Of a stretch of 64,000 nt of DNA, positions 25,172 through 34,110 are shown one piece after another. The translations under genes were made by a program, and so were the position numbers. The stretch covers positions 1 to 64,000 of the forward strand of contig CAYTPI010000011.1 in NCBI GenBank assembly GCA_964439625.1, in the 5' to 3' direction. The stretch's first letter is position 1. Every line of letters starts with the position of its first letter. The stretch is from CAYTPI01 sp964439625 (GTDB lineage Bacteria; Chloroflexota; Anaerolineae; Aggregatilineales; UBA3940). The notes under the pieces were generated by a model. The model did not search any database, was not told the DNA's origin, and worked only from the letters and a program-made list of their open reading frames with translations.

Positions 25172-27472
25172 CTACTCAATTGTGACCGCACCGACCTCGG
25201 CGGCATCGGGCAGTGAACCACCCGTCGTGACGCGCAGCCTCGAACCGCTGTCGGCATTGTAGAGACCAACCACTAGCCGAAAGTCCCCAGCGGGTAGGTC
25301 ACGCGGGGTCTCTAGCGCAAATTGATCATGGATCGGGATATCAACAGGCCAAGCGTTGGTAGGCAGCGTGCCGTTCCCCGGCAGCCGATCCCGTTGTGCA
25401 ACCAGTTGATTGTCGGCATTTAACAAGTGAGCAAACATCGTAAACGAGTCGGCAATTGGTTGGTTAGTCTGCCAGTTTAGTTGCACCAGCAGCGGCGTAC
25501 CAGCCGCGATGCCACTAGGGGCTACAATCGTCGCAGCCTTTAGTGTAATTGCATCCTCAAAGGTGACGTTCACGGTTGTCTGGGGAACGGCAGCCGGACC
25601 TGTTGCATAAGACATCACATGCAGCGGGCCAAACCAAACATCATTGATCTGGTACAACGTTCCGAGTTGAAGTTGCTCGATCAGTGTATTGGTTGGGTCA
25701 AGCACCGCCTGCTCAACCAACAGCACATTGACCTGTTCATGCTGAGCCAACTGCTCATCTCTGATAGTCTCAACGACCGCGGCAGTTACGGGCCACTGCT
25801 CAACGGGCAACGGCTGCACGTCAAAGCGGCTACTTTCGGTATACCAATCGAAATGCCTACGCGGAAAGACATACAGTGGCCCTTCTAATGGCTGCTCCTC
25901 CAGCAGTTGGTAGAACTCAGCAAGCTCATTTGGTTCAGGAATACGCTCACTGTAGAGCAAACGCGCCACATCCCCGCTGAAGCCATCACTGCGGTACAAG
26001 GCTGATCGCCCATCGGCGCGATCAGCCTGCATCAATAGAGTCAGGTTGTAGGCTTCAGAGTACCAATTTCTGAGGGGGGGAGCCATCTGTGGCTCCATAA
26101 TGTAGAAGTCTTGACCCTCAGCCACAAAGCGATGCAGATCAGGGCGGCTGTCAGGTTCGAACCAGACGACGTTGTTCACCCGTGAACCCAAATAAGCTTG
26201 AAGTTCCCATGTGTTGCCTGTGGTAGCGACCGTCAAGGGCTGCACGTTGAAGGTGTCCCCTGCATCCACCATGATCACCGCTGCGGCATCTTCGAGCACG
26301 TAATAAATCTCCGGCAGCGGGCGCGGGTTATTGGCTGCGATGATCATTTGGGTGCCTGCCCCCACCAAAGCAAGACCAACAACATAAGTGTGCTGCCTCC
26401 GCGAAAGATGCTGCGATACCCCCACGAATCCAAGCGCTGCTAACACCGCCAGTGGCGGCCCGCTCAACATCAAATAGCGGGCAGGCAACGCCGATGCGGG
26501 GCGTTCTGCTATCAACGGCACTAATAAAAACACGACCGCAGGCAGCAGCAGAAACAAAATTGCCCGCCATTCAGTTGACCGTAACATCAACCAGACAACT
26601 GCAAGCAGGAGGCCAAGCAGCACCACCGCCGAAATTAGTTCTGCGGACAGAGACGCTAACTGCACAAGATCATTGGCGATGCGCGCTAGCACATCAGCAG
26701 AGCCGAGGATTGTATTATCCAGCGACAACTGATGCGTATCTTCAGGACGCACCCCGTTGAAATTAGCAATTAGGTAGACAGCTTCCGTCAAAATGAGAGG
26801 CACCGTCGTGATGATGCCAATGTAAATCGCCGCCCCCATTACGCCATCTTGCCGGGCATGGTGTTGATAGCGTGCATCGAACCAACGGAAGAGGACATAT
26901 GCTACAACGGGTAGGCCGAAGTACAGAATCATGGAAGGCTTAGTCAAGCGTGCCAGCAGCAAGGTCACGATGATCCAGCCCGCGTCTGCTGGTTTATTTG
27001 AACGCGCCCAGCGGATCATGAAGACCAACGCCAGCGTGCTTAACACCGTCGTTTGTGGGTCTACAAAGGCACTACGATCAAGGAAATAGGCTAACGGCAG
27101 CAGTAGGTAAAGTAACCCAGCCAGTAGGCCGGCTGCTGTTCCTTTGAGCACCCGCCCCAGTTCGATACAAGCACTGACAGTAACAGCCGCCCACAGCACA
27201 TTGACGTACTTCGCAATCCAGACACCTTCCGGCCCGGTTGGGTCAAATAGGGCGATCACCATACCATAGAACCACTTATTCTGGTCTAGCCCAGCGAAGA
27301 TTTGCCCGTCCAGTAGAATGGCGTGTGCCCGAATAATATGGCGCGCTTGATCCGCCTCTATCGGTGTGTTCAGCAGCCCGAAGACGCGGATCGCAAAAGT
27401 AAACAGCAGCAACAGCACGCTTACTGTGAGAAAGACACGCTTACCGGTCTGCCGAGTAGTAAGAGCAGTCAT
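25172..27472 (-). CDS. Large membrane glycosyltransferase (GT39/ArnT-like) with C-terminal beta-domain
   Basis: A 766-residue protein. The first ~380 residues hold roughly ten transmembrane helices, with a luminal acidic motif near the start (PIEADQARHIIRAHAIL), as in dolichol/undecaprenyl-phosphate-dependent GT-C enzymes (PMT/ArnT type). A large extracytoplasmic part follows, ending in a beta-rich domain with NGTLPTNAWPVDIP and DLPAGDFRLVVGLYNA. The upstream neighbour has the same C-terminal domain, and the two genes are three bases apart. It probably glycosylates proteins or lipids on the outer face of the membrane; donor and acceptor are unknown. Confidence 0.75.
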   Translation of the reverse strand: MTALTTRQTGKRVFLTVSVLLLLFTFAIRVFGLLNTPIEADQARHIIRAHAILLDGQIFAGLDQNKWFYGMVIALFDPTGPEGVWIAKYVNVLWAAVTVSACIELGRVLKGTAAGLLAGLLYLLLPLAYFLDRSAFVDPQTTVLSTLALVFMIRWARSNKPADAGWIIVTLLLARLTKPSMILYFGLPVVAYVLFRWFDARYQHHARQDGVMGAAIYIGIITTVPLILTEAVYLIANFNGVRPEDTHQLSLDNTILGSADVLARIANDLVQLASLSAELISAVVLLGLLLAVVWLMLRSTEWRAILFLLLPAVVFLLVPLIAERPASALPARYLMLSGPPLAVLAALGFVGVSQHLSRRQHTYVVGLALVGAGTQMIIAANNPRPLPEIYYVLEDAAAVIMVDAGDTFNVQPLTVATTGNTWELQAYLGSRVNNVVWFEPDSRPDLHRFVAEGQDFYIMEPQMAPPLRNWYSEAYNLTLLMQADRADGRSALYRSDGFSGDVARLLYSERIPEPNELAEFYQLLEEQPLEGPLYVFPRRHFDWYTESSRFDVQPLPVEQWPVTAAVVETIRDEQLAQHEQVNVLLVEQAVLDPTNTLIEQLQLGTLYQINDVWFGPLHVMSYATGPAAVPQTTVNVTFEDAITLKAATIVAPSGIAAGTPLLVQLNWQTNQPIADSFTMFAHLLNADNQLVAQRDRLPGNGTLPTNAWPVDIPIHDQFALETPRDLPAGDFRLVVGLYNADSGSRLRVTTGGSLPDAAEVGAVTIE

Positions 27473-27475
27473 CAG

Positions 27476-29389
27476 CTATTGAACGCCAATATTTTGTAGC
27501 GTCAGCACGTCTTCACCAGAGGGAAGCATTAAGCGGGTGCCATCCAATTGATAGACACCCACCGCCAAGCGATAGTCACCCGCAGGCAAATCCGATGGTA
27601 ACAGCACGCCATGGTTGTCGATCACCGTCTCGCCAACAGGCCAATCGATGGTAGGCAAGGTGCCGTTACTGGGTTCACTGTCGTGCTGGGCGACCAACGC
27701 GCCATCAAAGGTGTAGAGATGCATAAACACCTTCAAGCGCTCATCAATTGATGCTGTGGTCTGCCAATAGAGCGACAGCCCGAGGGCATCACCCGCGGAA
27801 AACTGCTGCTCATTGAGTGTGTAACCGACCAGCTGCATGATGCCCCCAAAACGTTGATCATCCAGTGCCGTGATGCCAACCGCATTCTGTGAGAGCGGCA
27901 CATACGTCACCAGTTGAACACCACCGTACCAATCAGAACCAAGTGGAAAGGCATTCTGTTCCAGCATCTGCCGGACGGAGCCATCCGGGTCTTGCTGTTC
28001 AGCACCCCAATACAACGCATAAATCTGATTGTACTCGGCGAATAAACGGTTCAGTGTTTGTTCTGTTGACTGGTCGGGTAGTGGGGCGATGTTTGGGCCA
28101 TCTGGGTAGTAATATGTGAAGACTTCCCATTGGTTGGGGGCATTCAGCACGACAGCCGCATCCATGCCAGCTTCGGCTTCAATACGTGCTGCAATCGCAC
28201 GGTAATCGTCACGGGCAAAGGTTGAGTCAGTATAAAGATTGGTCAAACCGACCCACTGCGGATAAAGGGCCAGCGCAGCGACGGCAAGTACCGCTATTAG
28301 CAGCCAGCCACCCTGTGCTGCGCTGGGGGCAACCCCTGGTCGCCCCAATTCGATGCCCATCACAATGCCGCGCCCAACAATGATCAATAGGGCGGCATTG
28401 GCAGGTAATAAGAACTTAAGAGCTGCGTCATTGTTGATGCCAATGAGCAACAAGGCCCCAGGTATTAACAGACACCAAACCAGAATCAGACTTATGCGTT
28501 CGCCAAAGTTAAGGTAGCCCCCCCAGTCGGCCTCAACAATTGGCGCCAACAACCCGACGACGGCAACCATCAGCAGCGGCACCAAGCCCACCTGGGCGGT
28601 TTCAGTTAACAGGGTTTCGCCGTAGGCAAAGGCTACCAAAAACTGGGTGATGTCTAGGGAGGCACCAAAGCCGCTGGGCCACGTCGTCACCTGGCGGATA
28701 GCCGTACCAAGCCACGGCAAGAATAAAAGCAGCGTCAGCACTTGGAGGCCAACCCATGTCGCTATGCCATGCCCCTTCTTTGATCGGCTCATCACCCAGA
28801 TCAGAAAGGCTAGGGTCTCTGCTGCAATTACTAACGGAAATGTGTAGTGTGTGTATAAGCCCGCCGCGTTGACAAGCACATATCCACCAATTATCAAAGC
28901 CACTCGCTTGGGCTTAAAGCGCCCAGCTTTCATCTCTACGGGGAGGGTTAATACGGCGGCTGTCAACAGTATCGAAGCTAGGCTGAGCAGCGTCAACAAG
29001 GCGTACATACGCGCTTCTTGAGCATAGTATACTTGAAAGGGATGTGCCGCCATTAGGACACCCGCGACAGCGGCTTCGACTGGGCCAAATAGACGCTGTG
29101 CCAATTGGATCAACACAGCGACTGCCAGCACACCAATCATTACGCTGAGACTGCGTAACCCAAACTCTGACTGCCCGACCAGCTCACGCCAACCCGCCAA
29201 CAGCAGATAGTATCCGGGGGGGTGAATATCACCGGCGGCCCCCTCGATGATCTTGTCAACGGGGCGTTCTGCAATCCGCGCTGAATTACCCTCATCATTC
29301 CAAAAGGACTGAGCATCCAGCCGGGCAAAGCGCAACCCAGCAGCCAGAAGTAATATCAAGACGAATGTGATGGTTTTGAGGTGTTTCAC
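27476..29389 (-). CDS. Large membrane glycosyltransferase (GT-C fold) with C-terminal beta-domain
   Basis: A 637-residue protein if translation starts at the GTG encoding VKHLKTITF. An upstream in-frame start would overlap the hydroxyisourate hydrolase gene and add a non-hydrophobic leader, so it is rejected. The first extracytoplasmic loop has the acidic motif WNDEGNSARIA and later GDIHPPGYYLLL, typical of ArnT/PMT-like GT-C enzymes; YYAQEARMYALL is another family hallmark. About ten helices precede a soluble tail ending in NGTLPTIDWPVGE and DLPAGDYRLAVGVYQLDG, matching the next gene. The two probably form one functional pair. Confidence 0.78.
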   Translation of the reverse strand: MKHLKTITFVLILLLAAGLRFARLDAQSFWNDEGNSARIAERPVDKIIEGAAGDIHPPGYYLLLAGWRELVGQSEFGLRSLSVMIGVLAVAVLIQLAQRLFGPVEAAVAGVLMAAHPFQVYYAQEARMYALLTLLSLASILLTAAVLTLPVEMKAGRFKPKRVALIIGGYVLVNAAGLYTHYTFPLVIAAETLAFLIWVMSRSKKGHGIATWVGLQVLTLLLFLPWLGTAIRQVTTWPSGFGASLDITQFLVAFAYGETLLTETAQVGLVPLLMVAVVGLLAPIVEADWGGYLNFGERISLILVWCLLIPGALLLIGINNDAALKFLLPANAALLIIVGRGIVMGIELGRPGVAPSAAQGGWLLIAVLAVAALALYPQWVGLTNLYTDSTFARDDYRAIAARIEAEAGMDAAVVLNAPNQWEVFTYYYPDGPNIAPLPDQSTEQTLNRLFAEYNQIYALYWGAEQQDPDGSVRQMLEQNAFPLGSDWYGGVQLVTYVPLSQNAVGITALDDQRFGGIMQLVGYTLNEQQFSAGDALGLSLYWQTTASIDERLKVFMHLYTFDGALVAQHDSEPSNGTLPTIDWPVGETVIDNHGVLLPSDLPAGDYRLAVGVYQLDGTRLMLPSGEDVLTLQNIGVQ

Positions 29390-29480
29390 GCTTACAATGT
29401 ACACGCTCAGTTTGGGTTTGCCGAACTTAGAGAGAAGGAAAACAGGCTGGGTATGTCTCCCAACCTGCTGAATAAGATCA

Positions 29481-29828
29481 TTAGCTACCGCGGTAAGTCT
29501 GAAAGGCCCATGGTGAAACCAGTAAAGGGACATGATAGTGCTGGCTCGCGTCGAAGATGTTGAAGCGAATCGGCACTGTGCTTAAAAAAGGTGAGGCCCC
29601 CTCACCATCTGTCTCCTCGAAGTAAGCCCGCACGTAGAAAACAAGTTCGTACTCACCCTCACTGATTGTCGCATCCGTGAGCAGTGGCCCATCCACCCGA
29701 CCATCGTCGTTGGTGGTCACATCAAGCAGCAGGGCACGATCATCATCTAGCCGCCACAGCTCGACTCTCATGCCAGCGGCAGGGTGCCCATGATAAATAT
29801 CGAGCACATGGGTGGTCAGCTTACCCAT
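29481..29828 (-). CDS. hiuH: 5-Hydroxyisourate hydrolase (transthyretin-like)
   Basis: This enzyme hydrolyses 5-hydroxyisourate, the product of uricase, to OHCU. The hallmarks are LTTHVLDIYHGHPAAGM at the N-terminus (catalytic His), the central arginine in VELWR, HYHVPLLVSPWAFQTYRGS with the invariant C-terminal YRGS. Length is 115 residues, normal for the family. The ATG at MGKLTTH overlaps the end of allB by eight bases. No signal peptide is present; the enzyme is cytoplasmic. It is the last gene of the urate operon. Confidence 0.95.
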   Translation of the reverse strand: MGKLTTHVLDIYHGHPAAGMRVELWRLDDDRALLLDVTTNDDGRVDGPLLTDATISEGEYELVFYVRAYFEETDGEGASPFLSTVPIRFNIFDASQHYHVPLLVSPWAFQTYRGS

Positions 29829-31107
29829 AGACTTTAGCCCCATTCACAAATGTACTATGAACATTTCCAATAAAATCACGTCCTATGTATGGGCTGATCT
29901 TATGCCGATATTCAAGGTCGTCAGCTTGCAGTGTATAGCCTTCGTCCATATTAAGCAGCACCAAATCAGCATCAGCCCCAACCTCGATGCGCCCTTTACT
30001 GTGTAGCCCAAAGCGTTGCGCCGCATTGTACGAGGTCACTGAGACGATTTGCTGCAAACTCATGTGGCGCTGATGGTAGCCGACCGTCAGCAACAGGGGC
30101 AAGGTCGATTGACAGCCAGCGATCCCGCCCCAAATCTTGAAGAAGTTAGCATCTTCTTTCATGGACATCGGCGCAGGTGAATGATCAGATGTGACCATCG
30201 GGATGTTACCACGCAGCAGTAGCATCCATAAACCATCCTGCTCCTTTTGTGACCGGATCGGCGGCGCGCACTTCGCAGCCGCACCGATGCGCTCCACGTC
30301 TTCATCTGTCAGCGTTAGGTAGTGGGTACAGGTTTCCCACGTCACATCAATGCTCTTCTTCTGGGCCTCAATAAGCACTTCCACGCCGCGCACGCTGCTG
30401 ACGTGTACAATGTGCAGCTTACAGCCCGTCTCTTGCGCGAACAGAAGCGCCCGTTGAATGGCTTCGACTTCAGAAATCACTGGGCGCGAACTCAAGTAAG
30501 CGCGAATGCTGCCATCTGGTGCCGCCTGGCCCATACCAGCGGTCAGGCCGTCGTTCTCAGCGTGTAAGGCCAGCACTTTACCCGTCCCAGCGATGATCTC
30601 CATCCCGCGATACAAACTGTAATCGTCGACATTACGAAACTCATCAATGCCAGAGTTTGACATAAAAGCCTTGAAGCCTATCACCCCAGCATCTGCCAAG
30701 CTTTCTAAGTGCTCCAAATTGTCAGGTGTGAGGCCACCCCAGAGGTAACCGTTGACGATGGACTTTTCGTCCATTAACTGACGCTTCGTGTTGTAGTCCT
30801 CGACTGTGTTCGTCACTGGGCTGGAGTTCAAGGGCATATCGAAGTAAGTCGTCATGCCGCCCTTTGCGAGCGCTCTTGCCCCAGTCTCAATACCCTCCCA
30901 GTCTGTACGGCCTGGTTCGTTGAAATGCACATGTGGATCAATGCCACCCGGCATTAGCACGAGACCGCTCGCATCAACAACGTGCGCTGCGTCACTACTC
31001 AAGTCCATCTTAATGGCTTGAATGACCCCATCTGTTATCCCAATATCAGCGATTTCATAGCGCTTGGAGTCAACGACCCGCGCACCACGGATGATTAAGT
31101 CAAACAT
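29821..31107 (-). CDS. allB: Allantoinase
   Basis: A cyclic amidohydrolase that opens allantoin to allantoate. The metal site HVHFNEPGRTDWEG is the allantoinase version of HxH. The bridging carbamylated lysine is in GFKAFMSNSGIDEF. Later metal histidines are in CKLHIVHVSS and the catalytic Asp in MVTSDHSP. Dihydropyrimidinases and dihydroorotases are relatives, but the FNEPGRTDWEG motif and the neighbouring urate genes settle the function. The start at MFDLII is preferred, since it follows a GGAG site; an upstream ATG overlaps the uricase gene. Confidence 0.93.
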   Translation of the reverse strand: MFDLIIRGARVVDSKRYEIADIGITDGVIQAIKMDLSSDAAHVVDASGLVLMPGGIDPHVHFNEPGRTDWEGIETGARALAKGGMTTYFDMPLNSSPVTNTVEDYNTKRQLMDEKSIVNGYLWGGLTPDNLEHLESLADAGVIGFKAFMSNSGIDEFRNVDDYSLYRGMEIIAGTGKVLALHAENDGLTAGMGQAAPDGSIRAYLSSRPVISEVEAIQRALLFAQETGCKLHIVHVSSVRGVEVLIEAQKKSIDVTWETCTHYLTLTDEDVERIGAAAKCAPPIRSQKEQDGLWMLLLRGNIPMVTSDHSPAPMSMKEDANFFKIWGGIAGCQSTLPLLLTVGYHQRHMSLQQIVSVTSYNAAQRFGLHSKGRIEVGADADLVLLNMDEGYTLQADDLEYRHKISPYIGRDFIGNVHSTFVNGAKVYG

Positions 31108-31117
31108 GTTTTGCTCC

Positions 31118-32050
31118 TTACTCCACATCGGAGCGACTGAGCTTGAGTGAAATCATGCCGTAGGGTGGTGGTGGGTCGGCAAAGACCTTTTTGTCACTGT
31201 CCTGCCCTTCGGCAACGGTCATACGGAGTTGGTTCTGCGCTTTGAACCATACCTCACTCATTTGCGGGAATCTATCCAACAGGCGAGTACCCATCTCATA
31301 CACAAGGTGCTGGATCGACATGTTGTAAAAATCGTGGAAGGTATGGCGCACATGATCATAGATTTGCTGCTGCGCGATATATTTGCTGTGATCATCGCTG
31401 ATGGCATCATTGACGTCGGTATAGCGCCAGCCCATATCAAGGTAGATATAGAGTGGTCGGTCTTCTACCGACGGCAAAGTAGTGTATTCGTCTTGCGGAA
31501 AGCCTGCGAATGCACTGCCCGTTAGCTTCATCAACTTCATGTTTAGCCGACCGCACTCATGGTCCGTCACAATAATCTCGTCACCGCTGCGTTCTGCATT
31601 TAGTGAAGCGAAACCGTGACTATCATGGCTGGGTGCATAGAGGCGGTCACTATCTTCGACGGTTTCGCCCGCGTCATTTGTAATCGGTGCTGCGACGAAC
31701 GGCAGTTCCTTTGATCGCACCTGAACCGCTTCCATAATCGGATACTGCCTCAACAGTTGATGCGCGATGAAGTTCAAAAAGCTTTCTTGTGTGGCCCCTT
31801 CGAAGTCGCGTGCTTTGCGCAGCACGAAATTCGTCATCGTCGCGGTGGGTACCACCTTAGCGTTGTCACCATCTGTGTATGCGTTTAGGAATTCGGTACC
31901 GAACACCTCGATTGTCAAATCGGTGGCAAACAGATTGCTGTTGGTCCCTTTATATGGTGACTCTGGAATCGGTGTTAGGTTGGTTAACGGGTTAGGGTAC
32001 GTGCGGTATAGATTAATATTGCCCTTACCATACGTAATGTAAGCCTTCAT
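31118..32050 (-). CDS. Uricase-like protein (urate oxidase family) with altered active site
   Basis: A 310-residue protein with two T-fold halves as in cofactor-free urate oxidase. Retained against the Aspergillus enzyme: the lysine of YGK (K10), the threonine in VVPTATM (T57), GSAFAGF (F159), the arginine in VEDRPLY (R176), the glutamine in SIQHLVY (Q228) and the asparagine in KAQNQL (N254). Changed: the aspartate after T57 is Ala, and the active-site histidine (H256 in PNxH) is Leu. The operon holds every later step from urate, so activity on urate is expected, perhaps with a different proton relay; a non-catalytic relative is possible. It starts 16 bases after uraD. Confidence 0.85.
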   Translation of the reverse strand: MKAYITYGKGNINLYRTYPNPLTNLTPIPESPYKGTNSNLFATDLTIEVFGTEFLNAYTDGDNAKVVPTATMTNFVLRKARDFEGATQESFLNFIAHQLLRQYPIMEAVQVRSKELPFVAAPITNDAGETVEDSDRLYAPSHDSHGFASLNAERSGDEIIVTDHECGRLNMKLMKLTGSAFAGFPQDEYTTLPSVEDRPLYIYLDMGWRYTDVNDAISDDHSKYIAQQQIYDHVRHTFHDFYNMSIQHLVYEMGTRLLDRFPQMSEVWFKAQNQLRMTVAEGQDSDKKVFADPPPPYGMISLKLSRSDVE

Positions 32051-32066
32051 CAGAACAAAACTCCTT

Positions 32067-32576
32067 TTAGTGCGTGTTAGCGAGTAAATCGAGGATGCGT
32101 AAACGGATAATCTTCAGCACCTCTTGTAAACCCGTTTCAATTTCTTGATCGCGTGGGTTACCAAGGCGCTTCTCGAAGTGCTCTAAGATGCTGGCTTTAT
32201 CATGCTCTCGGGCGCAGATCACGAATGGAAATCCGAACTGGTCACGGTACTGCTGGTTGAACGTCTGAAAAGCCTCATACTCAGCTTGAGTAAGTTGATC
32301 CAGCCCGGCACTCGATTGTTCTTTCCGGGAGGTTGTACTGAGAGAGGCGGCAGGGGCGACTGCTAATTCTGGGTGGGAGGCAATCAACCTGACGCGTTCC
32401 TCAGGTGAAGCCTGAGCCACCACGGACTGAAAAGCCGCCATCAGGGCATCAACGTCGGCAAACGGACGCATCTGTAGCACGCGCTCCGCTAGCCAACGTT
32501 CGCCCTCAAGCGGGCCACCCGTCAACTTGAGGAATTCGTTAGACGGGGCACTATTCAGGCTTGTAAAGGTTATCAT
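32067..32576 (-). CDS. uraD: OHCU decarboxylase
   Basis: This enzyme decarboxylates 2-oxo-4-hydroxy-4-carboxy-5-ureidoimidazoline to S-allantoin. The catalytic histidine lies in ASHPELAV. The EQSSAGLDQL segment and FGFPFVICA are family signatures, and the all-helical 169-residue length is normal. It is the first gene of the urate operon (uraD, uricase-like, allB, hiuH), divergent from pheST. No xanthine dehydrogenase or urate permease is in the window. I found no convincing promoter for the operon in the roughly 110 bases between this start and the pheS promoter. Confidence 0.93.
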   Translation of the reverse strand: MITFTSLNSAPSNEFLKLTGGPLEGERWLAERVLQMRPFADVDALMAAFQSVVAQASPEERVRLIASHPELAVAPAASLSTTSRKEQSSAGLDQLTQAEYEAFQTFNQQYRDQFGFPFVICAREHDKASILEHFEKRLGNPRDQEIETGLQEVLKIIRLRILDLLANTH

Positions 32577-32687
32577 GAAATCTACCTAACGCTAGAAGCA
32601 AATCGTGAGCAGGTAACATATGTAGGGGAAGTAGGTCAAGGGTAAAGTCTAGTCGTAAAATTTGCAAGAGCAGATTATTCCCTGTGT

Positions 32688-32716
32688 TTGACAGTCCGCC
32701 ACCCCTTTGCCATAAT
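32688..32716 (+). promoter_or_regulatory. Near-consensus promoter of the pheST leader
   Basis: TTGACA (32688-32693), a 17-base spacer, and CATAAT (32711-32716). Five of six bases match in the -10 and all six in the -35. The expected transcript start is near 32723, giving a leader of about 315 bases before pheS that contains the T-box. Confidence 0.8.
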
Positions 32717-32722
32717 CCGGCA

Positions 32723-33012
32723 GTCAATTGAACAAACACAGGCATTGATGGAGACAAATTCTCCGCCAAACACCCTGCCAGAGAGGCCTGACCTTTGGCT
32801 GAAAATCAGGCTCAGTGGTGTTGTGAGACTGTTCCCTCCGGAGCCGACCGCTAAACAATTACGCCAACTCATTAGGCGGCACCGGGTACCCTTCCGTTAT
32901 CAAGGGCCAGAGAGCAGGTCAACCAAGGGTTGATTCTGAAACTTGGGTGGTACCGCGTGGTTGTTTATTCGAGCCTTCGTCCCAGCAGATTGGGAGAAGG
33001 TTTTTTGTTTAT
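32723..33012 (+). ncRNA. T-box riboswitch with terminator, upstream of pheS
   Basis: The T-box core TGGGTGGTACCGCG (32945-32958) is unmistakable; its TGGT pairs with the free tRNA end. Before it lies a stem III-like hairpin TCAACC-AAG-GGTTGA after AGAGAGC. After it is the terminator, CCTTCGTCCCA / TGGGAGAAGG plus T6 (around 32976-33007). Uncharged tRNA-Phe should favour the antiterminator and so pheST transcription. The specifier is expected to be a Phe codon; TTC at 32832-32834 is a candidate, but I could not fold stem I with confidence. The 5' boundary is set from the promoter. Confidence 0.9.
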
Positions 33013-33039
33013 AGTGCATCTGGTGAAGAAGAGAAGGAA

Positions 33040-34041
33040 ATGACCGATACAACAATGAACTCATTTGAAGAACTGAAAGAAGCCGCACTTGAGAAGCTCA
33101 AAGCGGTAACCTCAACCGAAGCCCTACGCGCGCTTGAGATTGATGTGCTGGGGCGTAAGGGCAAACTCAAAAACCTCATGAAACAAATCAATGAGGTACC
33201 GCCTGAAAAACGTGCCGAATTCGGGCAGACGGCCAACGCGGTCAAAGTTGCATTGGAGACTGCCTTCACGGAGCGTACGGAAGAACTCAAGCAGTTGGAA
33301 CTGGAGCAGAGCATCGCAGAGGGTGCAATCGACGTTACGCTGCCGGGCCGTCCAGCGACCACAGGTCGCATTCACCCGGCAACACAGACGCTGCGGGAAA
33401 TCTACGACATCTGGGCCGAAATGGGCTTTCAGGTGTACCGCACGCGAGATGTTGAAGACGACGACATGAACTTCACGCAGTTGAATATCCCCCCGCACCA
33501 CCCCTCACGTGATATGTGGGACACGTTCTACACAAAGCAAGAGGGCGTTATTCTGCGGACGCACACCTCACCAGGCCAAATCCGGGTGATGCGCGAATAT
33601 GCACCGAAGCCCGTGCGCGCCATCCTGCCGGGGATGTGCTATCGCTATGAGCAGGTCGATGCCAGCCACGAGATTCAATTCAACCAGGTAGAAGGAATCG
33701 CAGTCGGCAAGAAGATTCGCATGAGCGACCTCAAGGGCACCATGATCGCATTTGCTCATCGTATGTTTGGTGCGGAGCGTAAGGTGCGCTTCCGCTGCTC
33801 GCACTTTCCCTTCACTGAACCCAGCGTTGAGGTGGACATTGAGTGGGAAAGCGGCTGGCTGGAGATCGGTGGCGCGGGCATGGTGCATCCCATCGTGTTG
33901 AAAAACGGTGGCTACGACCCGACTAAGTTCTCCGGATTTGCCTTTGGCATTGGCCCAGAGCGCATCACGCTGTTGAAGCATAACATTCAAGATATTCGCT
34001 ATTTCTGGGGAAACGATCTGCGCTTCCTTGAGCAGTTCTAA
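33040..34041 (+). CDS. pheS: Phenylalanyl-tRNA synthetase alpha subunit
   Basis: This is the catalytic class II subunit that activates phenylalanine. An N-terminal coiled coil (residues about 1-85, tRNA-binding) leads into the core with HPSRDMWDTFY (motif 1 region), GMCYRYEQVDASHE and FNQVEG (motif 2), FPFTEPSVEVDIE and GFAFGIGPERITLLKH (motif 3). The start at MTDTTMNS is preceded by AGAAGGAA; a longer open frame reaching back into the T-box terminator is not credible. It is transcribed with pheT under T-box control. Confidence 0.97.
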   Translation: MTDTTMNSFEELKEAALEKLKAVTSTEALRALEIDVLGRKGKLKNLMKQINEVPPEKRAEFGQTANAVKVALETAFTERTEELKQLELEQSIAEGAIDVTLPGRPATTGRIHPATQTLREIYDIWAEMGFQVYRTRDVEDDDMNFTQLNIPPHHPSRDMWDTFYTKQEGVILRTHTSPGQIRVMREYAPKPVRAILPGMCYRYEQVDASHEIQFNQVEGIAVGKKIRMSDLKGTMIAFAHRMFGAERKVRFRCSHFPFTEPSVEVDIEWESGWLEIGGAGMVHPIVLKNGGYDPTKFSGFAFGIGPERITLLKHNIQDIRYFWGNDLRFLEQF

Positions 34042-34110
34042 AGAACAGCATCGGCAAATCGTATCTAAAAAACCAATTCTACTGACAAAGAAATGAACAG
34101 GTGAATGATA

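Noticed and set aside
32688..32933. 81-codon open frame upstream of pheS
   Set aside because: It begins at the TTG of the -35 element and lies within the T-box leader; it is not a gene.
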